64,000 nucleotides of DNA, taken from Yersinia pekkanenii (GTDB lineage: Bacteria > Pseudomonadota > Gammaproteobacteria > Enterobacterales > Enterobacteriaceae). The first letter of the stretch is position 1. Each line of letters opens with the position of its first letter. The position numbers and the translations under genes are program-made. The notes below the pieces were generated by a model that saw nothing but the letters and a program-made list of their open reading frames with translations, was not told where the DNA came from and did not search any database. The stretch spans positions 1 through 64,000 of the forward strand of contig NZ_CQAZ01000007.1 of assembly GCF_001152565.1 (NCBI RefSeq). Reading direction: 5' to 3'. Of the stretch, positions 58,996 through 64,000 are shown piece by piece.

Positions 58996-59128
58996 TTTCT
59001 TCTCCGTTAGATTCGGGGTCCGTTACAGACCTTGAGCATTGATGACATATCAAACGCTGCTGTTAAAATTTTAGGCCAGTCATTAACTTGAGTGACTCAC
59101 CCGGTGTTTATTGCTGACCGTTACTGAA

Positions 59129-59818
59129 TTACAAAATCTGACGCACGTTATCCATGGTGATGGTTCCCGCCAGACCGAGGTCCAGTTTGGAACCGTCACT
59201 GCCACGGGTAACACCGTTGACGACGGCATAGCTCAGCGGAGTCGTGGTCTGAGATGCCCCCCCGTTACTGGCGGTAATCGCCACGGTGTAAGCGCCATCC
59301 GGCACCGTACCGCCAGCATCCAGTGAGCCATCCCAGGTAAAGGAGTGCACCCCAGCGGTCAGGCCGCCGATATCGATAGTACGCACCACCTGACCATTGC
59401 TGTCGCTGATGGTCGCGGTCACTTTGTCAGCCGCACTCACCAACTCAAGGCCAAATGGCGTGGTAGTAACAACACCATCTGAAGTGCCCGCCAAGATCGT
59501 AGTTCCAGGGATCATCACCCCGTGACCAATCAGGCTACTGGCTTGCAGTGACTGGCTGCTGTCAATCTGTCCGGAAATGGAACCCAGTGTCGTATTCAAC
59601 TTTTCAATGCCACTCACGGTGTTGATTTGCGCTAATTGCGTGGTCAACTCGTTGTTTTGCATTGGGTTGGTCGGATCCTGGTTTTTTAACTGCGCAACCA
59701 ATAATGTCAGGAAGCTATTTTGCAGATCCTGACTGGTACTGCCGCTGGTGGTAGAACTGGTACCCGAGGTGCCGGTAATACCGTAATCGCTATCAGTCAG
59801 GGAATTAGTAATGGCCAT
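59129..59818 (-). CDS. flgD: Hook-capping protein FlgD
   Basis: 229 residues. The N-terminal SQDLQNSFLTLLVAQLKNQD, followed by PTNPMQNNELTTQLAQI, is the FlgD signature; the rest is Tudor/FnIII-like beta structure (FTWDGSLDAGGTVPDGAYTV). Scaffold for hook assembly, 15 bp after flgC. Confidence 0.96.
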   Translation of the reverse strand: MAITNSLTDSDYGITGTSGTSSTTSGSTSQDLQNSFLTLLVAQLKNQDPTNPMQNNELTTQLAQINTVSGIEKLNTTLGSISGQIDSSQSLQASSLIGHGVMIPGTTILAGTSDGVVTTTPFGLELVSAADKVTATISDSNGQVVRTIDIGGLTAGVHSFTWDGSLDAGGTVPDGAYTVAITASNGGASQTTTPLSYAVVNGVTRGSDGSKLDLGLAGTITMDNVRQIL

Positions 59819-59833
59819 CGATACAGGCTCCGG

Positions 59834-60238
59834 TTATTGACCCAGGGTCAGCGTTTTTAGCATCAAAGATTTAGTGGTATTCAGGACTTCAACGTTAGCC
59901 TGGTAGCTGCGCGAGGCGGAAATGGTGTTAACCATCTCGCCGGTGATATCAACGTTAGGCATACGGACATAGCCCTTGGCATCGGCCAACGGGTTACCCG
60001 GCTGAAACACCAAACGATCCGGTGCCGGATCATCGACTATCTGTGCCACACGTACACCGCCGGTTTCCTGCCCAGCTTGAGCCGCGACCTGAAAAACCAC
60101 CTGTTTGGCGCGGTAAGGTTGACCATCCGGGCCGGTAACACTGTCGGCGTTAGCCATGTTACTGGCGCTAACGTTCATCCGCTGCGACTGGGCTGATAAT
60201 GCAGAACCGGCAATATCAAAAATATTCAGTAAAGACAT
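59834..60238 (-). CDS. flgC: Proximal rod protein FlgC
   Basis: 134 residues starting [20 protein letters not shown], with [20 protein letters not shown] and C-terminal [20 protein letters not shown]. Rod subunit, 5 bp after flgB. Confidence 0.97.
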   Translation of the reverse strand: MSLLNIFDIAGSALSAQSQRMNVSASNMANADSVTGPDGQPYRAKQVVFQVAAQAGQETGGVRVAQIVDDPAPDRLVFQPGNPLADAKGYVRMPNVDITGEMVNTISASRSYQANVEVLNTTKSLMLKTLTLGQ

Positions 60239-60243
60239 ACGTC

Positions 60244-60657
60244 TTATCCTTGTTGTAACACTGACATCATCCCTTTGATCTGACCGCCAAGAATGGTCAG
60301 ATCGGTCTGATATTTCAGGCTATTATCAGCAAAATTAGTACGTTCGCGGTCCATATCCACCGTGTTGCCATCCATTGCTGGCTGGTCCGGTACACGGAAT
60401 AACAGATCAAGATCAGGTGGCTGAACCGTGCTTGCCGGGATATGACGGGCTGAGGTTAAACTGAGCGACACCCCTGTACCACTGGCTCGTCCTTGCTCCA
60501 TCACTTTTTGCAGTTGACTGGAGAAATCAATATCGCGGGCCTGAAAGCCGGGTGTATCCGCATTGGCAATATTAGACGACAGGATCTCCTGTCGCTGAGC
60601 GCGCAAGTTAAGCGCCTCTTGTTGAAAACGCAGAGCACCGTCCAGTTTGTCGAGCAT
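60244..60657 (-). CDS. flgB: Proximal rod protein FlgB
   Basis: 137 residues from ATG 60657, starting [20 protein letters not shown] and continuing [20 protein letters not shown]; a longer frame to 60888 is spurious and overlaps flgA. First gene of flgBCDEFGHIJ, divergent from flgA. A G-rich ribosome site precedes the start. Confidence 0.96.
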   Translation of the reverse strand: MLDKLDGALRFQQEALNLRAQRQEILSSNIANADTPGFQARDIDFSSQLQKVMEQGRASGTGVSLSLTSARHIPASTVQPPDLDLLFRVPDQPAMDGNTVDMDRERTNFADNSLKYQTDLTILGGQIKGMMSVLQQG

Positions 60658-60819
60658 AAGTCCCCCCGCAAGGTTAGAATTTGGAGCCGACAGCATAAAC
60701 GCCGTATCGGAAAGCCTATCGCCAGAATAAGAGCAAAATGCGTCGCTATTTGTCCCCTTAACCTCATTAAGGTACGGGTACACTAGTGCGCAAAAGGGCC
60801 GATTGCGGAGAAAAAATTG

Positions 60820-61497
60820 ATGACAATGAAAAGAAATGGCGTCATAAGCTTGGCTTTGGGGCTGCTGTTGAGTCAGGCATTCTCTCATCAGGTGATGGCG
60901 GCAGATTTATCAGCGCAGGTAACTCAATTCTTCCAACAGCAATATCCGGATAAAGACAGCCAGGTGAAAGTGACTATTAAGACGCCGCAGAGCCAATGGC
61001 CACAATGCGAGTCACCGGAAATCACACTGCCCGTCAATGCCCGCTCTTGGGGTAATATCAGTCTGTCAGTGCGCTGCGATGGCGTGCGGCGTTTTATCCA
61101 GACTCAGGTGCACGTCAGCGGATATTATGCCGTCGCGGGCCGCCCACTGGCGGCCGGAGAGAAAATCAGCGCCACGGATATTCAAATGAAACGAGGCCGG
61201 CTCGATACCCTCCCGCCGGGGGCGTTATTGGAGCCTCATTTTGCGCAGGGTGCCGTCAGTTTGCGGCAAATCAATGCAGGCCAACCCTTGACGCGCAATA
61301 TGCTGCGCCGTCTGTGGGTCATTAAAGCGGGGCAAGAGGTGCTGGTACTGGCGCAGGGCGAAGGATTTAATGTTAACAGCCATGGTAAGGCCATGAACAA
61401 CGCCGCCATACAGGATAATGTCCGGGTACGCATGTCATCCGGCCAAATCGTCAGTGGTATTGTGGCTGACGATGGTTCGATCCACATTATGTTATAG
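60820..61497 (+). CDS. flgA: P-ring chaperone FlgA
   Basis: 225 residues from ATG 60820 (GGAG nine bases upstream). Sec signal cleaved near VMA-AD. The SAF-like C-terminal domain ([20 protein letters not shown] and [20 protein letters not shown]) is typical. Helps assemble FlgI in the periplasm. Divergent from flgB across 162 bp and followed by flgM. Confidence 0.95.
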   Translation: MTMKRNGVISLALGLLLSQAFSHQVMAADLSAQVTQFFQQQYPDKDSQVKVTIKTPQSQWPQCESPEITLPVNARSWGNISLSVRCDGVRRFIQTQVHVSGYYAVAGRPLAAGEKISATDIQMKRGRLDTLPPGALLEPHFAQGAVSLRQINAGQPLTRNMLRRLWVIKAGQEVLVLAQGEGFNVNSHGKAMNNAAIQDNVRVRMSSGQIVSGIVADDGSIHIML

Positions 61498-61501
61498 AGA
61501 T

Positions 61502-61528
61502 TAAAGTTTTTGTAACCTTTGCCGATAA
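61502..61528 (+). promoter_or_regulatory. Sigma-28 promoter of flgMN
   Basis: A perfect TAAA (61502-61505), 15 bases, GCCGATAA (61521-61528), 121 bp before flgM and five bases past the flgA stop. It provides class 3 expression of the anti-sigma gene in addition to read-through from flgA. Confidence 0.93.
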
Positions 61529-61649
61529 TTGAGATAAGCCGTTATTTGCGGGTAAATCAAACAGTGACAATCCCGCCATTCTTTTGCAGATAGATAAATG
61601 TCTCGCGGGTCGATAAACGTCAATCCCGCTATAGAGGGAGCAACACCAC

Positions 61650-61949
61650 ATGAGTATTGATCGCACCCAACCGTTATTACCGGTAACAGCAGTACAGCCA
61701 CGGGAAACCAGTGATATTGCGCAGCAAACGCGCAAACCGTCGACTCAAGCAAAAACATCAGTGAGTGGTACTGAGGTTAAATTGAGTGATGCACAGGCTA
61801 GTCTGATGCAACCGGGCAGTCAGGATATCAATGTCGAACGGGTAGAAACCTTAAAACAGGCTATCCGTTCAGGTCAACTGACCATGGACACCGGTAAAAT
61901 TGCCGATGCCTTGCTAAAAAATGTCGCTGATGACCTTAAGAATAATTAA
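61650..61949 (+). CDS. flgM: Anti-sigma-28 factor FlgM
   Basis: 99 residues starting [20 protein letters not shown]. Disordered N-terminal half; the C-terminal sigma-binding helices ([20 protein letters not shown], then [15 protein letters not shown]) are typical. Binds FliA until exported through the finished hook. Follows a perfect sigma-28 promoter. Confidence 0.95.
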   Translation: MSIDRTQPLLPVTAVQPRETSDIAQQTRKPSTQAKTSVSGTEVKLSDAQASLMQPGSQDINVERVETLKQAIRSGQLTMDTGKIADALLKNVADDLKNN

Positions 61950-61985
61950 CCGTAACAGCAATCGTTAACCGTAAAAGGATACGTG

Positions 61986-62420
61986 GTGGTGGAAAGATTA
62001 CAGACCAATCTGGACCAGCAACTGGAACTTCTCGAGTCACTGTCGACGGTTGTAGCACAAGAGCAGCAATTACTCTGTTCTGGTCGGATTCAAGGTATCG
62101 TGCTGCAAGGTGTGACTGAACAAAAGAGTTCAATACTGGCCACGCTGGCTTATCTGGATCAAGTCCGACGCCAAACTACGGCCAATATCCACGCGCCCTA
62201 TAGCGGGAATGATGCGCTAGCGGTGCGCTGGCAACGTATCCTGCAACTGGCGGACAGCCTGAAGTACAGTAATTTACATAATGGATTACTGCTGCAACAG
62301 CATATTGAGCATAACACTCAGGCGCTGGCCGTTCTGAATACGCGCCACGGCCAGTCCCTCTATGGCCCAGATGGTCACTCTAAAGGTGCCAGCTTACTGG
62401 GCCGCAAGATTGGTATTTAG
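61986..62420 (+). CDS. flgN: Flagellar export chaperone FlgN
   Basis: About 144 residues. Start is one of three consecutive GTG codons at 61983, 61986 and 61989; AAGGA at 61975-61979 best suits the second or third. Helical protein (LQTNLDQQLELLESLSTVVA; ILQLADSLKYSNLHNGLLLQ) that escorts FlgK and FlgL. Convergent with inv, with two bases between their stops. Confidence 0.92.
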   Translation: MVERLQTNLDQQLELLESLSTVVAQEQQLLCSGRIQGIVLQGVTEQKSSILATLAYLDQVRRQTTANIHAPYSGNDALAVRWQRILQLADSLKYSNLHNGLLLQQHIEHNTQALAVLNTRHGQSLYGPDGHSKGASLLGRKIGI

Positions 62421-62422
62421 CT

Positions 62423-64000
62423 CTATAGCGACTCCGCGCAAAGAGGATACGCCGATGACACTGAGGTGGCCTGTAATGCGCCGGTAGTCATATCCATGGC
62501 GACAAAATCGGTGCTAGTCTTTTTCGTCCAATAATTGCCCGATGGCCACTCAGCGCTATCATAGGTTGTCAAACTCCCCCATTCTCCCCACAAAGTGCCG
62601 TCAGGTGAGCGCGAGCCATTGGTGGCGCGCGGGGATTCAACCAGTGCCGTAAAATCTGTACTTTGGCAAATCCGGCTGGCTTCCTGAGCTGTTTTCAGCC
62701 TCTGACCACCAGAATATACCCACAAATTAGGTTTGAACTGATATGTTGCCGTATAACTCGGGAACTTTTTACTCTTTGCTGTCACCTTGACGGTGCTGCC
62801 ATAGGTTTGATAAACAATTGTGACCTTACCCTGATTATCCACCGCCACGTTGGGCACATAGGATGACGTCCAGTCATACTGAGTATTATTCGCCACATTG
62901 CCATTCATCACCAATTGGAAAGTGGCTTTAGTAAAGATAGTTTTCGGGAACCCCTTATCGGTCGCGAAATTTTCCCCATTGACAGAAATAGCGGTTATTT
63001 CAGGCACGGGATTAAGTGTTATTTTTCGCTGCAACCCGCGCTGTTCCGTGGTGCCAATTTGAGGCGTGATAGTCACATCCCCCGCTGTATTTCCTGTCAC
63101 GGTAGCGCTATAGCTGTCTGGCTGTTCGCTAATGGCACTGATATTTACCGCCACACCACTTTGGATAAAACTGAGATCCTTAATACCACTGATAAAAATA
63201 TTACTTTTATTTAATGGCACAAACGTGAGTGTCGAATGCATGCTGCCATCAGCAACAATTTCCGCCGGTGAAACAGTAAACGTTGAGAGAGCTGCATCAA
63301 GAACAGTATCGACGATAAAATGAGTATCAACACTAGACTGTTGCCCCACCACATCAGCCGTAACAGTCGTCTCCCCGGCAGTGGTATTAGTTAATGCAAT
63401 ACTTACGACTCCTCGTGCATCGGTTTTTTCCGTCATTTTTTCGGGGTATGCGCCATTACTGGTGGTTATCACCACCTCTTGTCCGACGACAGGTTGGCCC
63501 TCCAAATTGGTAATGGTGAATTCAACCGTTATTGCAGTATTACCATCAGCAGGTGCGCCATCCCCCCCCACCACTGATGTGATGTTAAATTGAGGTTGCT
63601 GGACAATAATAGTTAATGCCGATGGGGTAGAGCTATTCCCGTTGATATCGACAGCGGTCGCGCTAAGGGTATATGAATTTGCCGTCAGCTCTGCCTCTTT
63701 CTGAGCCTCCGCGACACTACTGGTCTGCACAATGCGCTTATAAGCGGGTAATACCACACTATAACTTGTTGCGTTTACGGGTATTAATTTGCCACCGGCG
63801 GCAATCAATCCCGCATCATTCCAGACAATATGCTGTAGTGCATATTGGGTTGATATCCGTGCGTCGACAGGATAAACCCGACCCGGCTGACCGGAAAGCA
63901 CGGCCGGAGATAATGTCAGTTTGAAGTGATTCTGTTTCTGATATTCCAGGACAATATTCGCGTTGCGCTCAACAATGTTATAACGGCTCTCGGCAAGTAA
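62423..64000 (-). CDS. inv: Invasin (3' part, 5' end beyond window)
   Basis: About 525 residues of an outer-membrane adhesin, open to the window edge. Visible order: end of the beta-barrel/linker (ESRYNIVERNANIVLEYQKQ), a linker Ig-like domain, two Big_1-type Ig domains, a further Ig-like domain, then the C-type-lectin-like tip with two cysteines (codons 62666-62668 and 62438-62440, 76 residues apart). Asp four residues after the first Cys (C-QST-D, codon 62654-62656) matches the integrin-binding Asp911 of Y. pseudotuberculosis invasin. Binds beta-1 integrins for entry into host cells. Its place beside flgMN is the known Yersinia position. An eight-G run (63562-63569) lies in the first Big_1 domain. 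Confidence 0.93.
   Translation of the reverse strand, partial: LLAESRYNIVERNANIVLEYQKQNHFKLTLSPAVLSGQPGRVYPVDARISTQYALQHIVWNDAGLIAAGGKLIPVNATSYSVVLPAYKRIVQTSSVAEAQKEAELTANSYTLSATAVDINGNSSTPSALTIIVQQPQFNITSVVGGDGAPADGNTAITVEFTITNLEGQPVVGQEVVITTSNGAYPEKMTEKTDARGVVSIALTNTTAGETTVTADVVGQQSSVDTHFIVDTVLDAALSTFTVSPAEIVADGSMHSTLTFVPLNKSNIFISGIKDLSFIQSGVAVNISAISEQPDSYSATVTGNTAGDVTITPQIGTTEQRGLQRKITLNPVPEITAISVNGENFATDKGFPKTIFTKATFQLVMNGNVANNTQYDWTSSYVPNVAVDNQGKVTIVYQTYGSTVKVTAKSKKFPSYTATYQFKPNLWVYSGGQRLKTAQEASRICQSTDFTALVESPRATNGSRSPDGTLWGEWGSLTTYDSAEWPSGNYWTKKTSTDFVAMDMTTGALQATSVSSAYPLCAESL

Noticed and set aside
60690-60720. CCGATAC-like sequence as a sigma-28 promoter for flgB
   Set aside because: No TAAA at 15 bases upstream; flgB is expected to be a class 2, FlhDC-dependent operon.
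60658-60888. Longer form of FlgB starting near 60888
   Set aside because: The extension has no flagellar similarity and would overlap the flgA start; ATG 60657 gives the normal 137-residue protein.

Overview
The window is chromosomal DNA of a Yersinia, most likely of the Y. enterocolitica group. The main reasons are the flagellar gene order, the invasin gene directly next to flgMN, ERIC elements of the Yersinia type, and core proteins (CycA, PutA, EfeUOB, TcyJLN, DcyD, FliZ) that read as close relatives of the Escherichia/Yersinia versions. Species is not settled: the visible part of invasin has three Ig-like domains before the lectin-like tip, as I recall for Y. enterocolitica, but only one flagellin gene lies at the fliC locus.

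1-8067 is the right end of a lambdoid prophage. All genes are on the + strand and correspond to a lambda pL-type operon: a Sak4-like ATPase and SSB-like protein, Ea-type accessory genes, a PAPS-reductase-like protein, a C5-cytosine methyltransferase-like protein, tiny membrane proteins, an excisionase-like HTH and a P22-type integrase. The integrase ends 10 bp from an intact tRNA-Lys(CUU) gene (8078-8153), the attachment site. The rest of the phage lies left of the window.

8154-27011 is metabolic backbone: cycA with a GACA tetranucleotide repeat in its leader, nanM, a membrane-anchored XRE regulator, wrbA, the efeUOB iron system with a Fur-box-like site, the divergent putP/putA pair with PutA-type operators, a TumE/TumA-like toxin-antitoxin pair, and the L-cystine importer tcyJLN with dcyD (D-cysteine desulfhydrase).

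27330-62420 is a nearly complete flagellar regulon: fliZ-fliA, fliC, fliDST, fliE, fliFGHIJKLMNOPQR, flgLK, flgJIHGFEDCB, flgA and flgMN. Good sigma-28 promoters (TAAA-N15-GCCGATAA type) precede fliC, fliD, flgK and flgM, so filament, cap, junction and anti-sigma genes form the late class under FliA. Between fliT and fliE sits a three-gene insert: an AraC-type regulator, a large Cache-HAMP-GAF-HD-GYP protein (probable cyclic-di-GMP phosphodiesterase) and a DNA glycosylase. ERIC elements interrupt the fliI-fliJ junction, lie between flgJ and flgK, and occur as fragments elsewhere.

62423-64000 is the 3' part of inv (invasin) on the minus strand, cut by the window edge, convergent with flgN.
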